DNA from: an uncultured Chthonomonas sp.
GTDB lineage: Bacteria > Armatimonadota > Chthonomonadetes > Chthonomonadales > CAJBBX01
Length of the DNA: 64,000 bases
Reading direction: 5' to 3'
Assembly: GCA_903885605.1 (NCBI GenBank)
Contig: CAISJD010000072.1
Location: 1 to 64,000, forward strand
Every line of letters starts with the position of its first letter. Position 1 is the stretch's first letter. The position numbers and the translations under genes were made by a program. The notes beneath the pieces were generated by a model. The model had not been told where the DNA came from, ran no database searches, and worked only from the letters and a program-made list of their open reading frames with translations. Of the stretch, positions 40,518 through 49,590 are shown one piece after another.

Positions 40518-43042
40518 TGAAGGTCGCCTTTGCGCAACCTTTCGGCCAGCGACGTTAGTTCCATACTGTGTGCATACTGACCAATCACGGTCATCAGTTG
40601 ATTACTGTTTTCGAGTGCACTTCTACGTATCATTACGTCGCCTCTCTGCTTCGCGTAGCGCTCATCGCCCAGTGCCGGCACCGGAGGAGCGATGTACGCA
40701 CGCAGGCGAACAGCCGCATGGGCCTCGAGAAGGTTATCCTCCCATACCGCGGTCTCGTGACCGGTATGAAACCAGTACGGTTCCCACTCACTATGCAGGT
40801 GTTCACACGCGCTGCGGGCGTAGGCCGACCCGATCGCAGACAGATAACTAATCCCGATCATGATACGAGCGTGAATATTTGCATACATATCTACGGCATA
40901 TGAATCAATTGGATATAACCCTTGGATGCTATATACCCAAACAGAAGCCTTGACCCACTGAGTCGCTATGGTCTTTGCGATAACGGAAACCGACGGGTCG
41001 GGCTCGTCACCTACGCATGGGAGCTCAGTCAGAGTGGTGCGTCTGGAGCGCAGTTCATCTAGCAGCACGTCAGCTTGGGCCATCGAGGCAAGAGCGCGAA
41101 CGTCGTGGCCTTCCTCTCCGGCGTCGTCAAACGCCTGCGTCGCCAGATTCCGTGCCGTGTCAAACTGGGATCGCTCGCGGGCGTGCCTCGATCGCTGAAG
41201 CAGAATGAACGAATTCGTCCATGCCCACTCCTGCACTGACAAGAGGTCCTGAGTGGCCTCTTGGTACAGTTGGTCAGACAGGTCGAAGTCAGGACAACTC
41301 TCATCCTGAAACGAGCAACATTGCGCCTGCCCGTATTTTATGCATGCTGAGACAAACCATCGCTCTTCTGTGTCTGTCGTCCGTTCGCATAATAACAGCT
41401 GTTCTGTGGTTCGAATGGCCTCAAGTGCCTTGCGGCAAGCGTCCGGCTTCGGCCGCTCCGTCCAGAGGGCACGTGGGCTGTGAGTCCTGAACGTGATCAG
41501 CGACTCGGTGAGCCGGCGCATGAGGGATTGCGAGCCGGCAGTGGTGCCATCGGTATCGATCACAGCCAACCGCATCTCGTCTATCAATGTATCTATATAC
41601 TTCCACTCACACACCTCATCCCAGTACCACCAGGCACGCAGGAACACATAACATAATCGGACCAGTGGATTCTTAACCGCAGATAGTTTGGGTAGCCTGC
41701 TGAGGTAGTGAAGGTAAGTGACTGTCACTCGCTGGTACGCTGGATGTTCCACGAGGTATTCGCCTGCAACAGGCGATACAACGAGGCGCGTGTCCTTACC
41801 ATAGCCCAGGAGCATCGCCTCAAGAGCGTTCAGCCGGAAGTCGGACCAGATGGTGTCTTTGGACCCCTGCCACTCAATACAATCCGTGAGGGCCTTCCGA
41901 GCGTACAGCGCTGTTGCATCAGATGCCTTGAACGTACCCCGCTCCATGTGGCGCTCGACGTGGTTGCCCGGCACAAGCGCCACGAGTAGCCGCTGGACCG
42001 CCTGTAGCGGGTCTTCCAGTTCTGAATCCGGGGCATCGTCGCCTTCCGGTCTGGACCCAGCCAGGCGGCGAGCCTCGTCGCTCACTTCGTTCGGAAGCGT
42101 GAGGGTCGCCGCCGTTAGCAGTACCTTCACGACGCGGAGTACCATGGCCGGCGTGCATTCCGTCTCCGCCAAAGCCAAGCACATGAGCACAACCCTCCAA
42201 GCGGCGGGCATACGGTCCAGCCAGTCCATCGCTAGTAGGTGCAGCACCTGCTCGGCCGGTGCGCCTTCGGGAATGACCAGCGATGTTGGGCGCACGCCGC
42301 CAGGCCGCATGAACATTAGCGCGCGGGGGCTCCATTGGCATGCCGTCCCGATGGTCTGAAGGTGCCCTTTGAATCCCTGATCGGCCTCCGACGCGGCAAG
42401 GGCCAGCCAGTCCTCCGGCGTCAGGCCGGTCTTGATATCCAGGTAAGAGACATTGACTCGCTGTAAATCGTCTGGCCACGGCTGTGTTGTCTCAATAATT
42501 AAGCGCGGAATGCCTATAGTGGTGCGACAGAACTCGAACAGATCATAGTAAGGGTACTTGGGGACTAACTGGGCATAGTGAAGTACGAGTTCAAAATTTG
42601 AAATAATGATACTCGTGTCTGCTCGACCGGAACAGATGTCTGCCAGTGCACTGCGGGTCTGGCCGTCAGCAATCTGCCCAAGCGATGATGCCCTGCAGTT
42701 GAGCTGCCGGTCGATCTCGGCAATCAGATCGCCGACTGGCTCAACGCCGCCGGGCCCCTGGGCGCAACTCACGCGTGCAAATGCGCGGCTGGCCCTCATA
42801 TGCGCGTAGTCAACCAGGTGTGTCTTGCCGTAACCCGCAGGTCCGTACACGATGATCACACGGACTCTGGCGTCTTTTAGCCAGTCTCCAAGCATAGCTA
42901 CCTCGCTGCTGCGCCCTTTGTGCCTACAGTTGGCCCATCTGGGGTCATCGCTGCGAGGAGCTTGAAGAGGCGGCGGCGGTGACGGCAGCGCCAGTTTAAC
43001 TGGGTGGTCGCCATTCGGTGCTGACACGACAACGCTATGCAT
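40514..43042 (-). CDS. STAND-type signalling NTPase (island 3)
   Basis: The 842-residue protein has the STAND opening CRHKGRSSEVAMLGDWL, followed by VIIVYGPAGYGKTHL (Walker A 67-75). The usual Walker B position reads SIIISNFELV (about 144-152) and lacks the normal Asp pair, so the ATPase may be degenerate. A winged-helix-like segment follows, and the long C-terminal half (from about 400) is helical, with pairs such as ARNLATQAFDDAGEEGHDVRALASMAQADVLL, suggesting a TPR-like sensor. GGAGGAG precedes the ATG. The gene is coupled to the GNAT gene by GTGA overlap and preceded by a membrane-protein gene. A sensor role in phage or stress response is inference. Confidence 0.78.
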   Translation of the reverse strand: MHSVVVSAPNGDHPVKLALPSPPPPLQAPRSDDPRWANCRHKGRSSEVAMLGDWLKDARVRVIIVYGPAGYGKTHLVDYAHMRASRAFARVSCAQGPGGVEPVGDLIAEIDRQLNCRASSLGQIADGQTRSALADICSGRADTSIIISNFELVLHYAQLVPKYPYYDLFEFCRTTIGIPRLIIETTQPWPDDLQRVNVSYLDIKTGLTPEDWLALAASEADQGFKGHLQTIGTACQWSPRALMFMRPGGVRPTSLVIPEGAPAEQVLHLLAMDWLDRMPAAWRVVLMCLALAETECTPAMVLRVVKVLLTAATLTLPNEVSDEARRLAGSRPEGDDAPDSELEDPLQAVQRLLVALVPGNHVERHMERGTFKASDATALYARKALTDCIEWQGSKDTIWSDFRLNALEAMLLGYGKDTRLVVSPVAGEYLVEHPAYQRVTVTYLHYLSRLPKLSAVKNPLVRLCYVFLRAWWYWDEVCEWKYIDTLIDEMRLAVIDTDGTTAGSQSLMRRLTESLITFRTHSPRALWTERPKPDACRKALEAIRTTEQLLLCERTTDTEERWFVSACIKYGQAQCCSFQDESCPDFDLSDQLYQEATQDLLSVQEWAWTNSFILLQRSRHARERSQFDTARNLATQAFDDAGEEGHDVRALASMAQADVLLDELRSRRTTLTELPCVGDEPDPSVSVIAKTIATQWVKASVWVYSIQGLYPIDSYAVDMYANIHARIMIGISYLSAIGSAYARSACEHLHSEWEPYWFHTGHETAVWEDNLLEAHAAVRLRAYIAPPVPALGDERYAKQRGDVMIRRSALENSNQLMTVIGQYAHSMELTSLAERLRKGDLQ

Positions 43043-43121
43043 CTATCTCCTCCGGGATCGGCGCGTGCGCGGGTTCTGCACCTGCCGATGGTGCCGCTGT
43101 GGCCGTAGTACCCGAGGTCGT

Positions 43122-43802
43122 CTAGGCAACGTCCTTAGTCCCTACTTTATCATTAAGCCATTGAGATAGTTCATCACTCGTGTCAATATTCATCATGTTC
43201 TGGACCCATTTCATGCACCATGCAATTTGCTTCTTGCCGCTCTTAAGCATGTCATCTGATAATTCGTTACTATGCAGGGCTTCATTATAATAGACAGCAA
43301 AAGAGTGCTTCATGAGTCCTAGAGTTCTCAACAATTCATCAGTATCAATTCTCTCGACTCTATGCCGACGACTAGGCGCTATGTGAATCGATACAAGTTT
43401 GTGGTGCAAGATTGCATTCGCAACAATGTGTGCTGACATATAAGACTGCAACGGATGAAATACATATAGATGCCAGTCGTTATATATCGCGTCCGCCCAC
43501 TTCTCTCTCTCTGAGTCTGCAATGTGAACCATATTCCACCACACAGCGATCCCCGCGATGCCGATGCCCCATGTCATCAGGCCGCCGGTCAGTCCAGGCC
43601 AGAACGAACCCCAATCATGCGCTCCGGAGCGGGGAAGGTGGGACAACACGCTACTCAGTGAATCCCTCGGCACTGCGGCACAACAGATGATGGCTGCACC
43701 CAACGCAACAATCCAGAGCGCTCCGAAGTCCAAACGCGATAGCGCTGACCGGCGCTCAGGGACCCCATTGTCACCGGAACCGCCTGTACTCTCTGATGTC
43801 AT
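43122..43802 (-). CDS. two-helix membrane protein (island 3)
   Basis: The 226-residue protein has two membrane segments (WIVALGAAIICCAAV, about 30-44, and MTWGIGIAGIAVWWNMV, about 76-92) and a long, helical cytoplasmic tail (YNDWHLYVFHPLQSYMSAHIVANAILHH, LLRTLGLMKHSFAVYY). No family was recognised. It precedes the STAND gene by 79 bases with GGAGGG before its ATG and its own TATGAT promoter element. Its codon usage is visibly more AT-rich than the sugar genes around it, the lowest GC stretch of the window. In analogous cassettes such proteins are membrane-perturbing effectors, which is inference. Confidence 0.65.
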   Translation of the reverse strand: MTSESTGGSGDNGVPERRSALSRLDFGALWIVALGAAIICCAAVPRDSLSSVLSHLPRSGAHDWGSFWPGLTGGLMTWGIGIAGIAVWWNMVHIADSEREKWADAIYNDWHLYVFHPLQSYMSAHIVANAILHHKLVSIHIAPSRRHRVERIDTDELLRTLGLMKHSFAVYYNEALHSNELSDDMLKSGKKQIAWCMKWVQNMMNIDTSDELSQWLNDKVGTKDVA

Positions 43803-43841
43803 TCCGACCCTCCGGTGCGGCGAGTGTGCCTCAACGCCACC

Positions 43842-43875
43842 ATCATATCACTCTATCGTGAGAGCATCGTGAGAG
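43842..43875 (-). promoter_or_regulatory. promoter -10 (TATGAT) with tandem 11-base repeat upstream (island 3)
   Basis: On the minus strand GTGATATGATGG places TATGAT about 40 bases before the start at 43802. Directly upstream, the plus-strand decamer ATCGTGAGAG occurs twice, at 43855-43864 and 43866-43875, with an 11-base period. Repeats one helical turn apart over a -35 region are typical of a regulator-binding site. Confidence 0.5.
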
Positions 43876-43974
43876 AACCGGCCGTTTTGGGGCGTTCTGG
43901 GGCTGTCGGCGGGGCTATTTCGAAAAATCGCCTGTAGACGGGCATCGATGTGGGGTGGCCGACTTGCTGGTGGG

Positions 43975-44097
43975 GCCACCGCCGCCCCCCATATGCACGC
44001 CGACGACGCCGTCTGCGTGGGCATCTATGACCCGGAGGGGCAGGGCCTCCTGGCCCAGGACGTGCGTCTGCTGGAGGAGGCCCTGGGCGAGGGGTAG
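43975..44097 (+). repeat. direct repeat: truncated copy of TIM-barrel gene 3' end
   Basis: This copy encodes DAVCVGIYDPEGQGLLAQDVRL and ends LEEALGEG and a stop, against LLAEDVRL and LNQALGE in the intact gene at 39768-39887. There is no start or upstream part, so it is a gene fragment. It marks the right edge of island 3. Confidence 0.9.
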
Positions 44098-44242
44098 CGA
44101 TCTGAGACCTGCCCGACGCGTCCGACTGGTCAGCCCTAGCCGGCGAGCGCGTCCACGGCAGGACTCCGCCGCCTGCCCGGCGTATCCTCTGGATGCTCGG
44201 GCGGGGTCTGCGCCGCCCCTTCTTGCGTCTGGAGGCGCCCCT

Positions 44243-47200
44243 ATGCTTCGATCGGTTCTGACTGCCCTCTGCCTTGCGGCCGCCTGCTCGGCTCTGGCCG
44301 CGCCGCCCGCCTCGATCCGGCCCGAACGGCTGCGGTGCGAGTACCTTCAGGAACCGCTGGGGTTGGATGTCGCCCGTCCGCGGCTCGGTTGGACCGCGGT
44401 GGCCACGGGCGCCTCGGGGCCGGATGCCGTGCAGACGGCCTACCAGGTGCGCGTGGCATCGACGCGGGACGGGCTGGCGCGGAGATCTGCGGACCTCTGG
44501 GACGGAGGACGGACCGCCTCGGACCGCACGGCGCAGGTCGAGTACGCCGGCCGCGCGCTGACGCCGCACCAGGAGTGCTGGTGGACCGTGCGCCTGTGGG
44601 ACCGCGCGGGCCGGGCCTCGGGCTGGGCCGCGCCGCAGCGCTGGAGCATGGGCCCGGCCTCGGAGGGCGGCTGGGCCGGAGCATGGATCGAGGACCCCAA
44701 CCCCGCGCCCGGCGGCAAGGGCCCGGCGGCCCAGATGCGCAACGGGTACCACAGCAAGCTGGAGACAGGCCCCGACGCCGCGAAGTGGGTGCAGGTGGAC
44801 CTGGGCTCCCTGCGGCGCATCGACGGCGTCTGCCTCTGGCCCGCCCGCCCGGTGGACTGGGCGCAAGACGTGCCCGGCTTCCTCTTCCCGGTGCGCTACC
44901 GCATCGAGACCGCCGAGAAGCCCGGCGGACCGTTCGTACCATTGGTAGATAGAACAGCCGCCGATGCGCCCAACCCCGGCGACGGCCCGGTGACGCACCG
45001 CTGCGAGGCCCGCCGCGCCCGCATCGTGCGGCTGACCGCCACGCGGCTCGCCATGCGCGATCCCGGCAACTACGCCCTCTGCTTGAGCGCCCTGGAGGCG
45101 CTGGACGGCGAGGCCGACGTGGCTCGCGGTTGCGCGGTGACGGCGCTGGACAGCCTGGAGCAGGGCGGATGGTCGGCGGCGCGGCTCACCGACGGCGAAA
45201 AGAGGTCGCGCCAGGCCCAGCCGCAGCTCGCGCTGCCCGCGCCCATGCTGCGCCGGGATTTCGCTGTACCGGGCCGCGTGCGCCGGGCCGTGCTCTACGC
45301 TTCGGCGCTGGGGCTCATGGAGCTGCGCCTCAACGGCTCGCGGGTGGGGCCGAACCTGCTGGCGCCGGAGTGGACCGACTACGGCCTCCGCGTGCAGTAC
45401 CAGGCCTTCGACGTCACCCGCTCCCTGCGGCCCGGCCCCAACGCGCTCGGCGCCATGCTGGGCGACGGCTGGTACGCCGGGCGCATAGGGCTGTTCCCAG
45501 GGCGCGCGAACTACGGCCGCAAGCCGGCGCTCCGGCTCCATCTGCGCATGGAGATGGCCGACGGCTCGGTACGGACGCTGGTCACCGACGGCAAGTGGCG
45601 ATCGACGCTGGAGGGCCCCGTCCGCGCCGCCGACATCCTCGACGGCGAGACGGTGGACCTGCGCCGCGCCATGCCCGGATGGGACCTGCCGGGGTTCGAT
45701 GACCACGCATGGCGGCCCGCCGCCACGGTGGCCGGGGTCAAGGCGAAGCTGGTCCGCCAGCGCAACGAGCCGATCCGCGTGGTGCAGGAGCTGAGGCCCG
45801 TGGCGGTCACCGAGCCGAAGCCGGGCGTCATCATCTTCGACCTGGGCCAGAACATGGTGGGTTGGCCGCGCCTGCGGATCACAGGCAAACCGGGGGCCAT
45901 GGTGCAGGTGCGCCACGCTGAGATGCTCAACGACGACGGCACCATCTACGTGACCAACCTGCGCGGAGCGCCGCAGATCGACCGCTACTTCCTTGCCGGC
46001 TCCGGCTCCGAGGTCTGCGAGCCGCGCTTCACCTACCACGGCTTCCGCTACGTGGAGGTGACCGGCTCGTTCATCAAGCCCACGACGGCCGACCTGGTGG
46101 GGCGCGTCTTCTGCTCCTCCTCGCCCGAGGTGGGCCGCTTCGCCTGCTCCAGCCCCATGCTCACGAAGCTGATGCAGAACGTCTTCTGGACCCAGCGCGC
46201 CAACCTCATGAGCACGCCCACCGACTGCCCGCAGCGCGACGAGCGGCTGGGATGGATGGGCGATATCCAGTCGTTCAGCCAGTCGGCCATCATGAATATG
46301 GACATGGCCGGCTTCTTCACCAAGTGGCTGCAGGACGTGCGCGACGCCCAGATGCCCGACGGCCGCTTCCCGGACTTCGCGCCGAACCCCGGCAAGGCGT
46401 CGGAGAGCTTCAGCGGCGTGCCGGCGTGGGGAGATGCCGGCGTGGTGGTCCCCTGGCGGGTCTGGGTGAACTACGGCGACAAGCGGCTGCTCGCCGACAG
46501 CTACCCGAGCTGCCGCCGCTGGCTGGAGTACGTCCGCAGGCTCAACCCCGACCTGGTCTGGCGCAACGGCCGCAACGCCGACTACAACGACTGGCTGAAC
46601 GGCGACACGCTGGTGCTGCAGGGCTGGCCCAAGAGCGGCGGCGCCGTGCCCAACGACCTCTTCGCCACCGCCTTCTTCGCCCATTCCACCGACCTGACGC
46701 TCCGCATGGCCCGCGTGCTGGGCCTCAGCCGCGACGCCGCCGAGCTGGAGAAGCAGCTGGCGGGCATCAAGGCGGCCTTCAACAAGGCGTTCGTGCGGCC
46801 CGACGGCAGCCTGGCGGGCGACACGCAGGCCGGCTACGCGCTGGCCCTCCACTTCGACCTGCTGCCCGAGGCCGCGCGCCCCAGGGCCGTGGAGCGGCTC
46901 GTGGCGGCCATCCACCGGTACGGCGACCACGTCTCTACCGGCATCCAGTCGACCCACCGCATGATGCTGGAGCTCTCGCGCTGGGGGCAGGGCGACCTGG
47001 CCTACACGCTGGCGAACCGCACCGACTTTCCCTCGTGGGGCTTCATGATCGGGAACGGGGCCACCACCATCTGGGAGCGCTGGGACGGCTACGTGAAAGG
47101 ACGCGGCTTCCAGGACCCCGGCATGAACTCCTTCAACCACTGGGCGCTGGGCTCCGTGGCCGAGTGGCTCTGGAGCAGCGTCGTCGGGCTAGCGCCGGAC

Positions 47201-47431
47201 GAGGACGCCCCCGGCTGGCGGCGCTTCCGAGTGCGGCCCATCCCCGGAGGCGGCCTCACCTGGGCCAAGGGCGAGTTTGAAGCGCCCACGGGCCGCATCG
47301 CCGTCCACTGGCGCACCCAGGGCGGACGCCTGGTCCTGAACCTGACGGTGCCGCCCAACACCCAGGCCCTGGTGACGCTTCCCGGCCGGCCGGAGCGGAC
47401 GGTGGGCCCCGGCGCCCACGTCCTGCGGTGA
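44243..47431 (+). CDS. GH78 alpha-L-rhamnosidase with inserted discoidin domain, secreted
   Basis: The 1062-residue protein has a signal peptide (MLRSVLTALCLAAACSALAA) and GGAGG before the ATG at 44243. The N-terminus LRCEYLQEPLGLDVARPRLGWTA is the family's fibronectin-like opening. A discoidin-like insertion (KWVQVDLGSLRRIDGVCLW) precedes the rhamnosidase N-domain (LMELRLNGSRVGPNLLAPEWTDYG). The (alpha/alpha)6 barrel contains DCPQRDERLGWMGDIQ (about 658-673), with the proposed acid, and GNGATTIWERWDGY near 935, with the proposed base. It hydrolyses terminal alpha-L-rhamnose from polysaccharides or glycosides. The CE2-like esterase follows after 31 bases, suggesting an operon. Confidence 0.95.
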   Translation: MLRSVLTALCLAAACSALAAPPASIRPERLRCEYLQEPLGLDVARPRLGWTAVATGASGPDAVQTAYQVRVASTRDGLARRSADLWDGGRTASDRTAQVEYAGRALTPHQECWWTVRLWDRAGRASGWAAPQRWSMGPASEGGWAGAWIEDPNPAPGGKGPAAQMRNGYHSKLETGPDAAKWVQVDLGSLRRIDGVCLWPARPVDWAQDVPGFLFPVRYRIETAEKPGGPFVPLVDRTAADAPNPGDGPVTHRCEARRARIVRLTATRLAMRDPGNYALCLSALEALDGEADVARGCAVTALDSLEQGGWSAARLTDGEKRSRQAQPQLALPAPMLRRDFAVPGRVRRAVLYASALGLMELRLNGSRVGPNLLAPEWTDYGLRVQYQAFDVTRSLRPGPNALGAMLGDGWYAGRIGLFPGRANYGRKPALRLHLRMEMADGSVRTLVTDGKWRSTLEGPVRAADILDGETVDLRRAMPGWDLPGFDDHAWRPAATVAGVKAKLVRQRNEPIRVVQELRPVAVTEPKPGVIIFDLGQNMVGWPRLRITGKPGAMVQVRHAEMLNDDGTIYVTNLRGAPQIDRYFLAGSGSEVCEPRFTYHGFRYVEVTGSFIKPTTADLVGRVFCSSSPEVGRFACSSPMLTKLMQNVFWTQRANLMSTPTDCPQRDERLGWMGDIQSFSQSAIMNMDMAGFFTKWLQDVRDAQMPDGRFPDFAPNPGKASESFSGVPAWGDAGVVVPWRVWVNYGDKRLLADSYPSCRRWLEYVRRLNPDLVWRNGRNADYNDWLNGDTLVLQGWPKSGGAVPNDLFATAFFAHSTDLTLRMARVLGLSRDAAELEKQLAGIKAAFNKAFVRPDGSLAGDTQAGYALALHFDLLPEAARPRAVERLVAAIHRYGDHVSTGIQSTHRMMLELSRWGQGDLAYTLANRTDFPSWGFMIGNGATTIWERWDGYVKGRGFQDPGMNSFNHWALGSVAEWLWSSVVGLAPDEDAPGWRRFRVRPIPGGGLTWAKGEFEAPTGRIAVHWRTQGGRLVLNLTVPPNTQALVTLPGRPERTVGPGAHVLR

Positions 47432-47462
47432 GGCTAACCCATCCGATGAACGGAGGTGAGGA

Positions 47463-48581
47463 ATGAGCCGGCCTACCAGTACCCTCGCGTCGGCGGCGCT
47501 CCTGCTGCTGCCCACAGTCGCCTCGTGCGCACCGGCGCCCTGGCCCGCCGCCTATCGCTTCTTCGGGCGGTGGGACCTGCGCGCCGCCGGACGCGCCGTG
47601 ACCGTAAACAGCGGCAGCTACGTCCGGGCGCGGTTCTCGGGAACGGGTCTCAGCGCCACCTTCGACCTATCGGCCAACCGGCCGCACTGCGTCTGCACCC
47701 CGCAGGGCTCGTACCCGACGATCGCGTGGCGGATCGATGCGGGCGAGTGGCAGGAGGCCGAGATCGCCGCCTCCGTGAAGCTGGCGGAGGGGCTGGGCAA
47801 CGGGCGGCACAGCGTCATGCTCATGGTCCGCGGCCTGGACGAGCACCAGAGCCGATGGACGCCGCCGCTGGTTGCCTGCGTCACGTTCACCGGTTTCGCG
47901 ACGACCAAGGGCGGTAGGCTGGCGCCGCCGTTGCGCGAATGGTTGAAGCCCGCCCTGACCCTCGAGTTCCTGGGCGACAGCATCACCGAGGGCGTGGTGG
48001 TCAACGAGGGCCGCGCAGGCGTGGTCAAGGGCATCCCGTTCACGTGGCCCTGGCTTGCGGACGCACGGCAGTCCTACGTGGGCCAGACCGCCATGGCGCT
48101 GGGCGCCGAGTGGCGTCAGGTGGGGTTCGGCGCGACGGGCCTCCTGCTCGTCGGCAGCGGCGGCGCGCCGGGCGCACTGGAAGCATTCAACTCCTTCTAC
48201 GCCGGTTGCCCGCGAGACGCCTGGCAGCCCGATGTGGCGATCATCAACCAGGGCACCAACGAGGGATCGATCCCGCCGGATGAGTACCGGCAGCACTACA
48301 CCAGGTACCTGGCCATGATCCGAGCGGCCTACCCGAAGGCGAAGATCGTGGCCCTGCGGCCCTTCTGCGGCGCCCAGGAGGCCGCCATCCCGGCCGCGGT
48401 CGATGCCCGCCATGCCGCCGGCGACGACCGGGTCTTCTACATCGATGCCGCCGGCTGGTACCAGGGCCCCTTGCACCCCGACATCGCCGGTAGCGCCGCG
48501 TTGTCGCGGAAGCTGGTCGCTGCCCTTCGCACGCAAGTGCTGTACACCGGCGCACGGAGGGTGCCGGGTCAGGGAGGATGA
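47463..48581 (+). CDS. CE2-like SGNH acetylesterase, secreted
   Basis: The 372-residue protein has a signal peptide (MSRPTSTLASAALLLLPTVASCA), then a jelly-roll domain (RFFGRWDLRAAGRAVTVNSGSYVRARFSG, WRIDAGEWQEAEI) and a C-terminal SGNH domain. The domain order and FLGDSITEG (Ser near 172), INQGTNEGS (Asn near 262) and LHPDIAGSA (His near 337) fit the carbohydrate esterase family 2. CE2 enzymes remove acetyl groups from plant polysaccharides. GGAGGTG lies just before the ATG. The gene is probably co-transcribed with the GH78 rhamnosidase, giving a deacetylation plus hydrolysis pair. Confidence 0.88.
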   Translation: MSRPTSTLASAALLLLPTVASCAPAPWPAAYRFFGRWDLRAAGRAVTVNSGSYVRARFSGTGLSATFDLSANRPHCVCTPQGSYPTIAWRIDAGEWQEAEIAASVKLAEGLGNGRHSVMLMVRGLDEHQSRWTPPLVACVTFTGFATTKGGRLAPPLREWLKPALTLEFLGDSITEGVVVNEGRAGVVKGIPFTWPWLADARQSYVGQTAMALGAEWRQVGFGATGLLLVGSGGAPGALEAFNSFYAGCPRDAWQPDVAIINQGTNEGSIPPDEYRQHYTRYLAMIRAAYPKAKIVALRPFCGAQEAAIPAAVDARHAAGDDRVFYIDAAGWYQGPLHPDIAGSAALSRKLVAALRTQVLYTGARRVPGQGG

Positions 48582-48770
48582 TCCGGCGCCGCGCAGGCTA
48601 CTATCGGCACACAGGCTTTCTGTTCGCAGGCCGGGCACATCGTGACATGAACCATCGTAATGTACTGGAGACATCGGATTGCGCGTCTGCTGGGTGCCGC
48701 CCCTGCCGAGTGCCCAGAGTCGCGCAAGCCTCTGCTACCTGTATGCGCATCTAGAAAGGAGCGCGGTTGC

Positions 48771-49586
48771 ATGGCAAGAAAGCACGGATTTACCCTGATC
48801 GAACTGCTGGTGGTGATCGCGATCATTGCGATCCTGGCTGCAATCCTGTTCCCGGTCTTTGCCCAGGCCCGGGAGCAAGCGCGCAAGACTTCGTGCCTCT
48901 CGAACATCAAGCAGGTCGCCCTCGGCGCGATCATGTACTCGCAGGACTACGATGAGGTGCTCGTCGGGCCGGCTACGCGCCGCCGCGGCGGTCCCGCACC
49001 CACCCAGTACTCGTACTACTTCTGGAGTGCGAACTGGATGTGCTGGCCCGAGGCGATCATGCCCTACATGAAGAACCTCGACATCTACACCTGCCCGGAT
49101 CGCCGCAACAGCCCCTACTTCGGCTACACCATCAACGTCAACTCGTCGAACGACGACTTCCCCGGCGCCCCGACGCCGCCCGGCAACTGGAACGACGGCT
49201 ACAGCGGCACCAACCTGACGCCCAAGCCCGGTCAGTACAGCCCCGCCCTGGCGGAACTCGTGGCCCCGGCCAGCACGATCTGGTTCTATGACTCCAACGC
49301 CTCGATCTTCCAGTCGGGGCTGACCAACTGGACCAACCTGGAAGCCCTGGCGCTCACCGATCCCGGTTCCGCCGCCAGCGTCGAACTCGACGGTAGCCAG
49401 ACCATCGCCCAGCTCTTCCTCACCGGCGGCGGCCGGGTAGACAACAGCACGCTGATCAAGGACCCCCACCGCCACCAGCAGACGATGAACATCTCATGGT
49501 GCGATGGTCATGCCAAGTCGATCCGTCCGTCCGCCATCAAGGGTGAGTGGTGGAACATGGAGCAGATCGCTCAGCCGGTCGAGTAG
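48771..49586 (+). CDS. DUF1559-type prepilin-like protein
   Basis: The 271-residue protein starts [20 protein letters not shown], the prepilin cleavage site (HG/FTLIE) and hydrophobic helix, followed by [19 protein letters not shown], the Armatimonadota/Planctomycetota DUF1559 signature. The C-terminal half ends with [15 protein letters not shown], the family's DGH motif. The start at 48771 is preceded by AAAGGAG. It is predicted to be a membrane-anchored pseudopilin with a large exposed domain. It resembles the protein at 3191 in architecture, and both are followed four bases later by a small membrane protein gene. Confidence 0.93.
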   Translation: MARKHGFTLIELLVVIAIIAILAAILFPVFAQAREQARKTSCLSNIKQVALGAIMYSQDYDEVLVGPATRRRGGPAPTQYSYYFWSANWMCWPEAIMPYMKNLDIYTCPDRRNSPYFGYTINVNSSNDDFPGAPTPPGNWNDGYSGTNLTPKPGQYSPALAELVAPASTIWFYDSNASIFQSGLTNWTNLEALALTDPGSAASVELDGSQTIAQLFLTGGGRVDNSTLIKDPHRHQQTMNISWCDGHAKSIRPSAIKGEWWNMEQIAQPVE

Positions 49587-49590
49587 GCCC

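Larger units (their letters stand above)
43803..44242. other. 440-base gene-free boundary region of island 3
   Basis: From left to right this holds the island promoter with its tandem repeat, about 100 bases of unassigned sequence (43876-43974), the truncated copy of the TIM-barrel gene end (43975-44097), and the upstream region of the GH78 gene. No further gene is supported. Confidence 0.7.

Noticed and set aside
7780-44097. Integron, transposon or prophage as origin of the cassettes
   Set aside because: No integrase, transposase, inverted terminal repeats, attC-like sites, tRNA target or phage gene is visible near any boundary, and the repeats are diverged gene ends rather than short target duplications.
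43853-47140. A 1095-residue open frame antisense to the rhamnosidase gene, and similar long antisense frames (10717-12408, 26000-28400, 58314-60740)
   Set aside because: High-GC genes keep antisense and shifted frames open. These show repetitive Arg/Gly/Ala/Pro composition without motifs, start sites or ribosome-binding sites, and lie opposite clear genes.
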